This document shows positions 26,630 to 33,861 of a DNA stretch of 64,000 nucleotides, one piece after another. Position 1 is the first letter of the stretch, and every line of letters starts with the position of its first letter. The DNA is from Bacteroides caccae. Lineage in GTDB: Bacteria; Bacteroidota; Bacteroidia; Bacteroidales; Bacteroidaceae. The notes below the pieces were generated by a model. The model saw only the letters and a list, made by a program, of their open reading frames with translations. It did not search any database and had not been told where the DNA came from. The DNA is taken from contig NZ_CP022412.2 of assembly GCF_002222615.2 (NCBI RefSeq), positions 2,108,001 through 2,172,000 on the forward strand, given 5' to 3'. Made by a program: the position numbers and the translations under genes.

Positions 26630-27577
26630 ATGAATGCCAAGGAATTTGTACAAATAGTAAAGAAGATGTTTTCTAAAGGACTGACTCCGGAGGAAAAAAT
26701 AAAATTAGCGGATGAAGGACCGGTGTGCCGTTTATTACTAAGACAGTGGGATAAATTCTTTGGCACTTCTATTGAAAACAAAAAAATTGAGGAGGAGATA
26801 TGGACCAACATTACGGATGTATGTTGGAATCACAAACCTGCAAAGAAAAAATTGTCAGGCTATAATCGGGGTTTTAGGATTCTGGCTGCCGCCGCTTGTC
26901 TTTTGCTGGTCGTAGGTACGTGGTATCTGATTACTTCAAGAGCTTCTTTAGAGACAATAATCTTGGGACCGGCCGATACGCGTATGACGTATGTCCTTCC
27001 GGATAGTTCGGTGGTATGGCTCGCTGCGGGAAGTACGCTTTCATATCAGGACGATTTTTTGAAAGAGCGCAAAGTGGTCTTAGAGGGAGAAACGTCTTTT
27101 GAGGTGAAAAAGATGACAGGAGGCAGTCCTTTCAGGGTTTATTTCAAAGATGCGCTTGTGGAAGTCAAAGGGACGGAATTTAATATAAAGTCTGATGATG
27201 AAGTAGCGGAGGTGACTCTCTTTACCGGAAAAATAGATTTTCAGGTGACGGGGCAAGAGGCCATAGAGGTGAAGCCTGCTCAACGCATCACTTACTATAT
27301 TGATTCAAAGACGATTGAAACCGAGACGTTGGATATTGAAGGATATGACTGGAGAAAAGAAGAGTATAACTTTACGGATAAGCCGCTTGGTGAACTGATA
27401 AACTTAATCAATAAGAAGTATCATACGAAAGTGTGTTTCGAGAATAAAAAGAATAGGGATAATCTGTTTACGGGAACTATTCGTAAAGATGAAGAATTAG
27501 CGAAGGTATTGCGGAAAATCTCTATCAGTTTTGGATTAAATACAAGGCAGGAGAAGGATACGATTATTCTTTATTGA
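26630..27577 (+). CDS. FecR-family anti-sigma factor
   Basis: A 315-residue inner-membrane regulator. The cytoplasmic part (1-82) should hold the ECF factor. One membrane span lies at 83-102 (RILAAAACLLLVVGTWYL). The periplasmic FecR domain (about 110-210, DTRMTYVLPDSSVVWLAAGS) is followed by a C-terminal domain (about 245-315, YNFTDKPLGELINLINKKY) of the kind that meets STN domains. It lies only 6 nt after the sulfatase and 7.4 kb from the ECF gene, not next to it as is usual. Confidence 0.92.
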   Translation: MNAKEFVQIVKKMFSKGLTPEEKIKLADEGPVCRLLLRQWDKFFGTSIENKKIEEEIWTNITDVCWNHKPAKKKLSGYNRGFRILAAAACLLLVVGTWYLITSRASLETIILGPADTRMTYVLPDSSVVWLAAGSTLSYQDDFLKERKVVLEGETSFEVKKMTGGSPFRVYFKDALVEVKGTEFNIKSDDEVAEVTLFTGKIDFQVTGQEAIEVKPAQRITYYIDSKTIETETLDIEGYDWRKEEYNFTDKPLGELINLINKKYHTKVCFENKKNRDNLFTGTIRKDEELAKVLRKISISFGLNTRQEKDTIILY

Positions 27578-27634
27578 GTATCCATAAAATAATACTGGTA
27601 AGAAAGCAGTTACATTTGTCATAACTGGATTATA

Positions 27635-27672
27635 AAAAGGCTGTCCCGGAATGAAACACGGGACAGCCTTTT
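27635..27672. terminator. Bidirectional terminator
   Basis: AAAAGGCTGTCCCG (27635-27648) and CGGGACAGCCTTTT (27659-27672) form a 14-bp perfect stem with A and T runs on both sides, placed between the convergent anti-sigma and GH20 genes. Confidence 0.85.
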
Positions 27673-27689
27673 CTGTATCAATATCCGTC

Positions 27690-29651
27690 CTATTGGCGGT
27701 AGACTTTCAGATTGGTAATCTGACTTTTGAAGTTACCTGTTTCCTGTAATGGGAAAACTAATGTACGAACGTAATTCATGGAATCTTTTCCACCATTATA
27801 AAAGCGTTTCTGTATATTTAGTTCTTCTACGATTTTTCCATTTATATGCAGGCGGGTGACGCGGTTGTCTCCGCTAATACCTACTGTTGCATGTTCGCCG
27901 GGCATGATACGGTAGTTGAAAGTGTTGAGATAGCCGTCGCGTGCAAAGCCCAACATTCCACTTATCGGATCAGATAAATAGAATACGGCGTCAGGAGAAC
28001 GGAACAGTTCTGTACCTTTTGCTTCATCAGCTCCTTTTATATCAAAAGATACCAGATAATTATACCCGATTTCCCGATAGGGAAGAGTACGGTTGGGGGT
28101 AACAGCTGCCTGTTCGTAAACCAGGCCGGGAGCTTTTCCGATTCTTCCGAGTTGATTCACACCCGGAGCTTCGCTTAGTAAATTGCGTTGTTCATTGAAA
28201 CTGTCATAGGGAGTTGTGACTTGTTTGCCTGTCCACATTTTAACGGCTAGTGTCTGCAAAGCCGGGTAAACCCGGTGATGAATATCCTTATTGGAAATGC
28301 CGTTACCCACATGGTCGTTCCATACAGCAAACATTCCTCCTAAAATATTCGGGTCCTTTTCTTCAAACACGGCTTTGCCTATCTGTGCAGGAGTCCATTT
28401 CTCGTATAGTGATTTGGTATTCAGATAATCATAATAATATCCTGCCTGGGGGACTATGTAGACCAGTCCGTCCGGGATACTGATTAAATGGTATCCTTGC
28501 TTTATCATTTCTTTCGGGTCGGCATAACCGTTATACCATGCATTCATGATGACATTTTCCGATTTGACGGGAGTATCTCCTTTGGCGTGTGTCAGTGCAC
28601 CCCATACGCAGGCTTGCTTGCCGAAGCTTTCTATATAACGGATATAGTGATCGGTGAAGGCGCGGAATTTCTCCACAACTTCCTTTTTGGCGTTTGAATA
28701 TTCGTCGGTGCCCACATGGACTTTGTTGCCCCGGAATACAGGTTCTTCTCCTTCCAGATATTCTTTGAAAAGAGCGTCGAAGAAAGTATAAACCTCGGGA
28801 TTAAATAAATCCAAATGATCCATGCCATATTCTTTACTTCCCAATTCCGGTTTATAATGACTGAAAGCCAAGGAGTGGGCGGGGATATCAATCTCCGGAA
28901 TGATCTCTACATAGCTTTGTTCAGCCAATTTTTGCAGGTCGACGAATTCTTTTTTCGTATAATGTCCGTCCCGTGCCGTCAGTCCCGGATAAGTATCACA
29001 TTCCAGGCGGAAGGCGGCATACGTTTTTGACCAGTCATGTTCGAAGTATTGTTTGAAGCCGTTATCGTTCAGGTGGATTTGCAAAGTGTTCATCTTGTAG
29101 TAAGACATAGTCTTTACATAATCCTGTAAGTATGAAAGCGGGATGAACTTACGGCCGCAGTCTATCATAAAGCCGCGAAGCGGATAGTCTGGGTAATCTC
29201 TCAGGGTTCCTTTCGGGAGCTGATGATTTTCTGACTGTTCGGCAATCTGAAGTAAGGTACGTGTACCCCAATATACACCGATATTTTCGGGGGCGGATAA
29301 AGCAACCCGGTCTGTGACGCGGATCGTATATCCTTCTTTTCCTAATTTCTTGTCGGTGCGGAGGGAAAAGATAAAGTCGCCGGCAGCTCCTTTCCCTTGC
29401 ACTACTTCGAGCGAACGTCCGAACATTGTTTGATAGTCTTGGGCAAAGATTCGTGCGATGCGTTCAAGCTCCGGATTGTTGGCGGCATACACGATTTTTG
29501 TAGCCTCGGTGGGAACAAAAGCTCCGTCACTGCCTTTCCATTCTTTCAGTTCGGGGATAACAAAAGGTTTGGGATTTACGGAAGCATTGGCTCCGGTGGA
29601 AATAATAAGACATAAAGCTATTAGCCAGTAGAAACGATTGATATATTCCAT
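27690..29651 (-). CDS. GH20 beta-N-acetylhexosaminidase
   Basis: Exported enzyme removing terminal beta-GlcNAc/GalNAc (653 residues). The signal peptide ends near ANA-S24. A GH20b domain (about 30-150) precedes the (beta/alpha)8 domain (about 155-480), which starts LRGFMIDCGRKFIPL. The catalytic Asp-Glu pair is D316-E317 in HVGTDEYS. A C-terminal LamG-like beta-sandwich (about 520-653) may bind glycan. Its pattern and the adjacent GH84 recall the B. thetaiotaomicron BT_4394/BT_4395 pair, of which the GH20 is reported, as I recall, to act on 6-sulfated GlcNAc. The sulfatase next door fits this theme. Confidence 0.94.
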   Translation of the reverse strand: MEYINRFYWLIALCLIISTGANASVNPKPFVIPELKEWKGSDGAFVPTEATKIVYAANNPELERIARIFAQDYQTMFGRSLEVVQGKGAAGDFIFSLRTDKKLGKEGYTIRVTDRVALSAPENIGVYWGTRTLLQIAEQSENHQLPKGTLRDYPDYPLRGFMIDCGRKFIPLSYLQDYVKTMSYYKMNTLQIHLNDNGFKQYFEHDWSKTYAAFRLECDTYPGLTARDGHYTKKEFVDLQKLAEQSYVEIIPEIDIPAHSLAFSHYKPELGSKEYGMDHLDLFNPEVYTFFDALFKEYLEGEEPVFRGNKVHVGTDEYSNAKKEVVEKFRAFTDHYIRYIESFGKQACVWGALTHAKGDTPVKSENVIMNAWYNGYADPKEMIKQGYHLISIPDGLVYIVPQAGYYYDYLNTKSLYEKWTPAQIGKAVFEEKDPNILGGMFAVWNDHVGNGISNKDIHHRVYPALQTLAVKMWTGKQVTTPYDSFNEQRNLLSEAPGVNQLGRIGKAPGLVYEQAAVTPNRTLPYREIGYNYLVSFDIKGADEAKGTELFRSPDAVFYLSDPISGMLGFARDGYLNTFNYRIMPGEHATVGISGDNRVTRLHINGKIVEELNIQKRFYNGGKDSMNYVRTLVFPLQETGNFKSQITNLKVYRQ

Positions 29652-29944
29652 GCTGTATTATATATAAAGTTAGTAAAGTATAAAACGTCATAAATGTAAG
29701 ACAAATAATGGAATATACCACTACCAATTATGAATCTTTAAGTTCAAAGTTAAATGTAGTATGCAATCCGGTTCTCATTTTATTGGCCGATGAGTTGTTA
29801 ATAGTTCCTTTTTAAGAACTTTTCAATATGTAATTGTTCTTTTTTATTCTAAAATCTATGTTATCTGTCTCCCGGAAATTTGTATAACTAGATTGATTTG
29901 TATTTCTTTGTATAATAATATACTAACCCCCCTTTTAATTACTT
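29652..29944. promoter_or_regulatory. Divergent promoter region of GH20 and GH84
   Basis: A 293-bp gap. CAAAGTTA at 29745-29752 reads TAACTTTG on the minus strand, a -7 box for GH20. No clean TAnnTTTG is seen for GH84, whose leader ends in CCCCCCTTTTAATTACTT before the ATG. Confidence 0.4.
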
Positions 29945-32158
29945 ATGAAAAATAGAAAGATTTATTTAATGGGAGCCTGTTTGTTGTGTGGACTCACTTC
30001 AATTGCACAAAATGTAAGTTTACAGCCGCCCCCACAGCAACTCAATGAACAAGGTAAAACACTCAGTCTTCCTGCTATCTACCGGATAGAAGGTGAAAAA
30101 GAAGCAAACCCGCATGCGGTGAAAGCGTTGCAAGGTATCCTTACCGGCAAGCAAAGTACCAAGGAAGGAATCCGTATTTATATTGGTGAGAAGGGAGACA
30201 AAAGTGTACGTAAGTATAACAAGCTGATTCCCAAACATGAAGAAGGTTATTATCTGGCTGTCAATGATAAAGAAATCATATTGGCCGGCAATGATGAACG
30301 GGGCACTTATTATGCTATTCAGACATTCGCCCAATTGCTGAAAGAAGGAAAATTGCCGGAAGTGGAAATCAAAGATTATCCTTCTGTCCGTTATCGCGGT
30401 GTAGTGGAGGGCTTCTACGGAACTCCCTGGAGCCATCAGGCACGTCTTCGCCAACTGAAGTTTTATGGTGAGAATAAGATGAATACCTATATCTACGGTC
30501 CTAAAGACGATCCGTATCACAGCGCTCCCAACTGGCGTTTGCCTTATCCGGAAAAGGAAGCAGCCCAATTGCAGGAGCTTGTGAAAGTAGCCAATGAAAA
30601 TGAAGTTGATTTTGTATGGGCTATTCACCCGGGACAGGATATCAAATGGAACCAGGAAGACCGTGATTTATTGCTCTCAAAATTTGAGAAGATGTATCAG
30701 CTCGGTGTCCGTTCCTTTGCGGTGTTCTTTGATGACATCTCGGGCGAAGGTACCAATCCTCAGAAGCAAGCTGAATTATTGAACTATATTGATGAGGCGT
30801 TTGTAAAGGCAAAGCCGGATGTAACTCCGCTTATCATGTGTCCTACGGAGTATAATAAAAGCTGGTCGAACCCCAAAGGCAATTATCTGACTACATTAGG
30901 TGAGAAACTGAATCCTTCTGTCCAGATTATGTGGACAGGTGATCGTGTGATTTCCGATATTACCCGCGACGGCATTTCCTGGATTAACGAACGCATTAAA
31001 CGTCCCGCCTACATTTGGTGGAATTTTCCGGTATCCGATTATGTACGCGACCATTTACTGCTCGGACCTGTTTATGGCAACGACACCACAATAGCGAAGG
31101 AAATGTCCGGTTTTGTGACCAATCCTATGGAGCACGCCGAAGCCTCTAAGATTGCTATTTACAGTGTTGCAAGCTATGCATGGAATCCTACTAAATATGA
31201 TACTTGGAAAACGTGGAAAGACGCTATCCGTACCATTCTTCCGGGGGCTGCGGACGAATTGGAATGTTTTGCCATGCACAATTCCGACTTAGGTCCCAAC
31301 GGACACGGTTATCGCCGCGAAGAGTCTATGAATATTCAACCCGTTGCCAAACGTTTCCTTAGCAGTTATGTTGAGAGTGGAAAATATGAAAAAGTTGATT
31401 TTGACCTCTTGTGGGATACATTTGAACAGATGAAGGAAGCTGGCGATATCCTATTGGTGAATACAGAAAACGAGCCGTTGATTGTAGAAATAACTCCGTG
31501 GCTTCATCAATTCAATCTGCTGGCCGAAACCGGAGAAGAAGTACTGAAAATGGTCAAAAATGATTCGAAGTCTTTTTTCTTACGGAGATATAATCATGTG
31601 AAAGCTTTGCAGCAACGAATGTTTTATACCGACCAGAATTATAATCAGAATCCTTATCAACCGGGAGTGAAGACAGCCTCCAAAGTTATAAAGCCTTTGA
31701 TTGACCAGATATTTGCGACTGCCGTAAAACGATATAATCAGAAGTATGGAGCCGATTTGGATGCCACAACAGATTATATGCCACATAAGCTTATCAGTAA
31801 TGTGGAGCAAATAAAGAATTTGCCATTACAAATAAAGGCGAACCGCATACTTATCTCTCCGATGAACGAAGTCGTGAAATGGCCGGCAGGAAACTTCATA
31901 GAAATAGAATTGGATAATATCTATCCGGCAGAAAGTATAGATATTAATTTCGGAAAGAAGGAACCTTGTACATGGGGACGTTTTGAAATCTCCGCGGACG
32001 GTAAAGAATGGAAAACGATCGACTTGAAGCAGAAAGATGCCCGACTGACGGCCGGACTGCAAAAAGCCCCGGTGAAATTCGTTCGATTTACAAATGCGGG
32101 TAGTGATGAACAACAAGTATATTTACGCCAATTTGTGCTGTCGATAGAGAAAAAGTAG
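29945..32158 (+). CDS. GH84 beta-N-acetylglucosaminidase (O-GlcNAcase family)
   Basis: Exported 737-residue enzyme that cleaves beta-GlcNAc by substrate-assisted catalysis. The signal peptide ends at SIAQ22. An N-terminal domain (about 25-145) leads to the GH84 barrel (about 148-450), opened by [19 protein letters not shown]. The two catalytic aspartates are D263-D264 in FFDDISGEG, equal to D242/D243 of mature BtGH84. The C-terminal helical and beta domains follow. The sequence is very close to my memory of BT_4395 from B. thetaiotaomicron, including length. Natural substrate in gut bacteria is probably host glycan, not cytosolic O-GlcNAc protein. Confidence 0.97.
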   Translation: MKNRKIYLMGACLLCGLTSIAQNVSLQPPPQQLNEQGKTLSLPAIYRIEGEKEANPHAVKALQGILTGKQSTKEGIRIYIGEKGDKSVRKYNKLIPKHEEGYYLAVNDKEIILAGNDERGTYYAIQTFAQLLKEGKLPEVEIKDYPSVRYRGVVEGFYGTPWSHQARLRQLKFYGENKMNTYIYGPKDDPYHSAPNWRLPYPEKEAAQLQELVKVANENEVDFVWAIHPGQDIKWNQEDRDLLLSKFEKMYQLGVRSFAVFFDDISGEGTNPQKQAELLNYIDEAFVKAKPDVTPLIMCPTEYNKSWSNPKGNYLTTLGEKLNPSVQIMWTGDRVISDITRDGISWINERIKRPAYIWWNFPVSDYVRDHLLLGPVYGNDTTIAKEMSGFVTNPMEHAEASKIAIYSVASYAWNPTKYDTWKTWKDAIRTILPGAADELECFAMHNSDLGPNGHGYRREESMNIQPVAKRFLSSYVESGKYEKVDFDLLWDTFEQMKEAGDILLVNTENEPLIVEITPWLHQFNLLAETGEEVLKMVKNDSKSFFLRRYNHVKALQQRMFYTDQNYNQNPYQPGVKTASKVIKPLIDQIFATAVKRYNQKYGADLDATTDYMPHKLISNVEQIKNLPLQIKANRILISPMNEVVKWPAGNFIEIELDNIYPAESIDINFGKKEPCTWGRFEISADGKEWKTIDLKQKDARLTAGLQKAPVKFVRFTNAGSDEQQVYLRQFVLSIEKK

Positions 32159-32186
32159 CCCTCGCCTACCAGAAGGGAAATGAGGT

Positions 32187-32462
32187 TCTTCTTTAAATTT
32201 GGTGGTAAACTTAATTAGGAAAATAATAATTTGATAGTCGATAGTATTCAACAATAATTTGATAGTCAATAGTATTCAACATTCTCCTCCTTCAGGAAGG
32301 AGGAGTCCCCGTAGGGGGAGGTGGTAGGTGAATGCGTAAGTCTGTTATTATCAGCATTGTGTATCCACCTACCACCCCGGCTTTCAGCCACCCCTCCTTC
32401 CCCGAAGGAGGGGAATGGAGATACCACCGACTGGTTAAATTACCACCAAATTTGGCGAAGAA
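32187..32462. repeat. Nested palindromic intergenic element, MITE-like
   Basis: Outer arms AAATTTGGTGGTAA (32195-32208) and TTACCACCAAATTT (32440-32453) are perfect reverse complements and partly extend outward. Inside are two tight hairpins of similar sequence but opposite layout: CTCCTCCTT-CAGG-AAGGAGGAG (32284-32305) and CCCCTCCTTC-CCC-GAAGGAGGGG (32391-32413), and a further 11-nt pair GGTGGTAGGTG (32320-32330) / CACCTACCACC (32366-32376). No gene is contained. It could be a dispersed repeat or a large folded RNA end. Confidence 0.7.
32225..32280. repeat. Two tandem 28-nt units
   Basis: Units 32225-32252 and 32253-32280, each beginning AATAATTTGATAGTC and ending ATAGTATTCAAC, differ at one base. 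They sit inside the left half of the palindromic element. Confidence 0.9.
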
Positions 32463-32527
32463 TCGGAAATGAGAAAAGCATTTCTCATATTCTCATTGTT
32501 TTTAGATAATTTGTTATTAATCAATAT

Positions 32528-32577
32528 AAAAAAGTATGAGAAATACTTTTTCAATAAGGTATTTCTCATACTTTTTT
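32528..32577. terminator. Perfect 19-bp bidirectional hairpin
   Basis: AAAAAAGTATGAGAAATAC (32528-32546) and its exact reverse complement (32559-32577) flank a 12-nt loop, with A6/T6 ends, placed between convergent GH84 and AraC genes. A likely bidirectional terminator. Confidence 0.8.
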
Positions 32578-32601
32578 AACCTAAAACCGATAAAAAACAG
32601 T

Positions 32602-32637
32602 CATTTCTCATACTGTTCGTATTGCATTTCTCATACT
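32602..32637. repeat. Extra copies of the hairpin arm motif
   Basis: CATTTCTCATACT occurs at 32602-32614 and again at 32625-32637, repeating the arm sequence of the neighbouring hairpin. A shorter, imperfect palindrome of the same motif lies at 32468-32488. Confidence 0.75.
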
Positions 32638-32692
32638 TCCCTTGTAGGTCCTCGTCAGAATCAAGCTTTACTTCAGTTAGTTTCAAGGCTTT

Positions 32693-32773
32693 GAAACTAA
32701 AGTTTCCATATAGGGAAACTAAAGTTTCACCGCCTTGAAACTATTGTTCCAAAGGCTTGAAACTAAAAGTTTC
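32693..32773. repeat. Cluster of GAAACTAAAGTTTC-type palindromes
   Basis: GAAACTAAAGTTTC at 32693-32706 and 32715-32728, a degenerate copy at about 32737-32750, and GAAACTAAAAGTTTC at 32759-32773, just 8 nt from the AraC stop codon. Four near-identical inverted repeats in 81 bp. Confidence 0.8.
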
Positions 32774-32780
32774 GAGGCAG

Positions 32781-33674
32781 TTATCCTTTCTTCGATTTAC
32801 GATATTCCCGTGGTGACATTCCCATAATCTTGCTGAATAAGCGGGAGAAATAATAAGTATCTTCTATACCTATCTTATAGCATATCTGATTAATTTTCAT
32901 ATCCGTGGTGTCGAGTAAAAAACAGGCATGCTGTATTTTTAATAAATTGAAGTAGGTTACCGGGCCATGTCCTGTTTTCTTCTTGAACAGCATGGAGAAG
33001 TGAGAAGGAGAATACCCGATCTGGTCGGCTATATCTTGCAGGCTGAGGTGTTTCTCCATATTTTCTTTCATATAATGAATTGCCAGTTCGCTTATATTTT
33101 CATCTTCTGTTGAGTCATTATGTGTGGCAGCGTTGCGGAATTGCTGTATATAGCGTAGTGTTCCTAAATAAAAATGGAACATGGAGAACGCATAACGCAG
33201 GTTTTCATTGCTGTAACCATTCTTCAGAGTATTGAATATCTCCTCGAACAAGTTGATTCGTGTACTGATACGTGAATGTGATTCGGGCTGGATATCCATT
33301 GGACGGCTTGCTTCCTGAGCGTAAAAAGGAGCAAGGATACCTTTGAAGTGTATCCAGTAAATAGTCCATGGAGAAGATTTATTAGAAGCATAGGCATGAG
33401 GAACTCCCGCAGGAAGGATAAAATATTGATTGGCGGAAACGGTATATTCCTGTTCACCTATCCGATACCAACCGGCCCCGTCGATACAATAAATGAATAC
33501 ATATTGATTGATCGGTTCTTTTCGTTCCCGGAAGTGATGTTTGGCCTTCGGATAATATCCTATATCCGTGATATGGAGCATGGAGGTCAGAGGATCTTCC
33601 TCCAGTTTGTCAACAATCATTCGGGGAAGCACTAAAGCCCTTTCTCCGGTAAATCCATTTTTTAACTTTACCAT
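32781..33674 (-). CDS. AraC-family transcriptional regulator
   Basis: A 297-residue regulator. A cupin-like sensor domain (about 20-165, YTVSANQYFILPAGVPHAYASN) precedes the double helix-turn-helix (about 195-295): LSLQDIADQIGYSPSHFSML and INQICYKIGIEDTYYFSRLF, ending MGMSPREYRKSKKG. The arrangement is that of sugar-responsive AraC proteins. It is divergent from the GH2-MFS-DUF5107 genes and probably controls them. A near-ideal promoter lies 33 nt upstream of its start. Confidence 0.93.
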   Translation of the reverse strand: MVKLKNGFTGERALVLPRMIVDKLEEDPLTSMLHITDIGYYPKAKHHFRERKEPINQYVFIYCIDGAGWYRIGEQEYTVSANQYFILPAGVPHAYASNKSSPWTIYWIHFKGILAPFYAQEASRPMDIQPESHSRISTRINLFEEIFNTLKNGYSNENLRYAFSMFHFYLGTLRYIQQFRNAATHNDSTEDENISELAIHYMKENMEKHLSLQDIADQIGYSPSHFSMLFKKKTGHGPVTYFNLLKIQHACFLLDTTDMKINQICYKIGIEDTYYFSRLFSKIMGMSPREYRKSKKG

Positions 33675-33706
33675 AATATCATAGTATGTGATTCAACTGT
33701 TTTATG

Positions 33707-33738
33707 CAAATATATAGTAATGTATACTATTTATCAAA
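33707..33738 (-). promoter_or_regulatory. Promoter for AraC gene
   Basis: On the minus strand, TTTG (33735-33738), a 20-nt spacer, then TATATTTG (33707-33714). A good -33/-7 match 33 nt before the ATG. Confidence 0.65.
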
Positions 33739-33789
33739 TATAGGGCAAAAAAATAAGATTGTCTATCTTTATAAAATGAAATTCTATTT

Positions 33790-33817
33790 TTTGTCTACTC
33801 AACCGGTTCTATCTTTG
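33790..33817 (+). promoter_or_regulatory. Promoter for GH2 gene with AACCGGTT palindrome
   Basis: TTTG 33790-33793, a shorter-than-usual 16-nt spacer, TATCTTTG 33810-33817. The spacer contains the perfect palindrome AACCGGTT (33801-33808), a possible regulator contact. Confidence 0.55.
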
Positions 33818-33861
33818 CAATATTAATTAATCAATCTTCTAATGGTATGAAAAGTTATAAT
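33814..33861 (+). repeat. Leader repeat copy 1 (GH2 start region)
   Basis: Runs from the TTTG of the -7 box through the 5' leader and first codons (ATGAAAAGTTATAAT). It aligns with 36709-36760 with three or four substitutions and one 4-nt length difference. Contains ATGGTATGA, a minimal ATG-GTA-TGA frame overlapping the true start. Confidence 0.85.

Noticed and set aside
32321..32509. 62-codon frame in the palindromic intergenic element
   Set aside because: It runs through hairpin sequence, has no family pattern and low-complexity Pro/Ser residues, so it is a chance frame.
32225..32637. Possible CRISPR array from repeated short units
   Set aside because: The 28-nt copies are directly adjacent with no spacers, the other motifs are irregularly spaced palindromes, and no cas gene is near.
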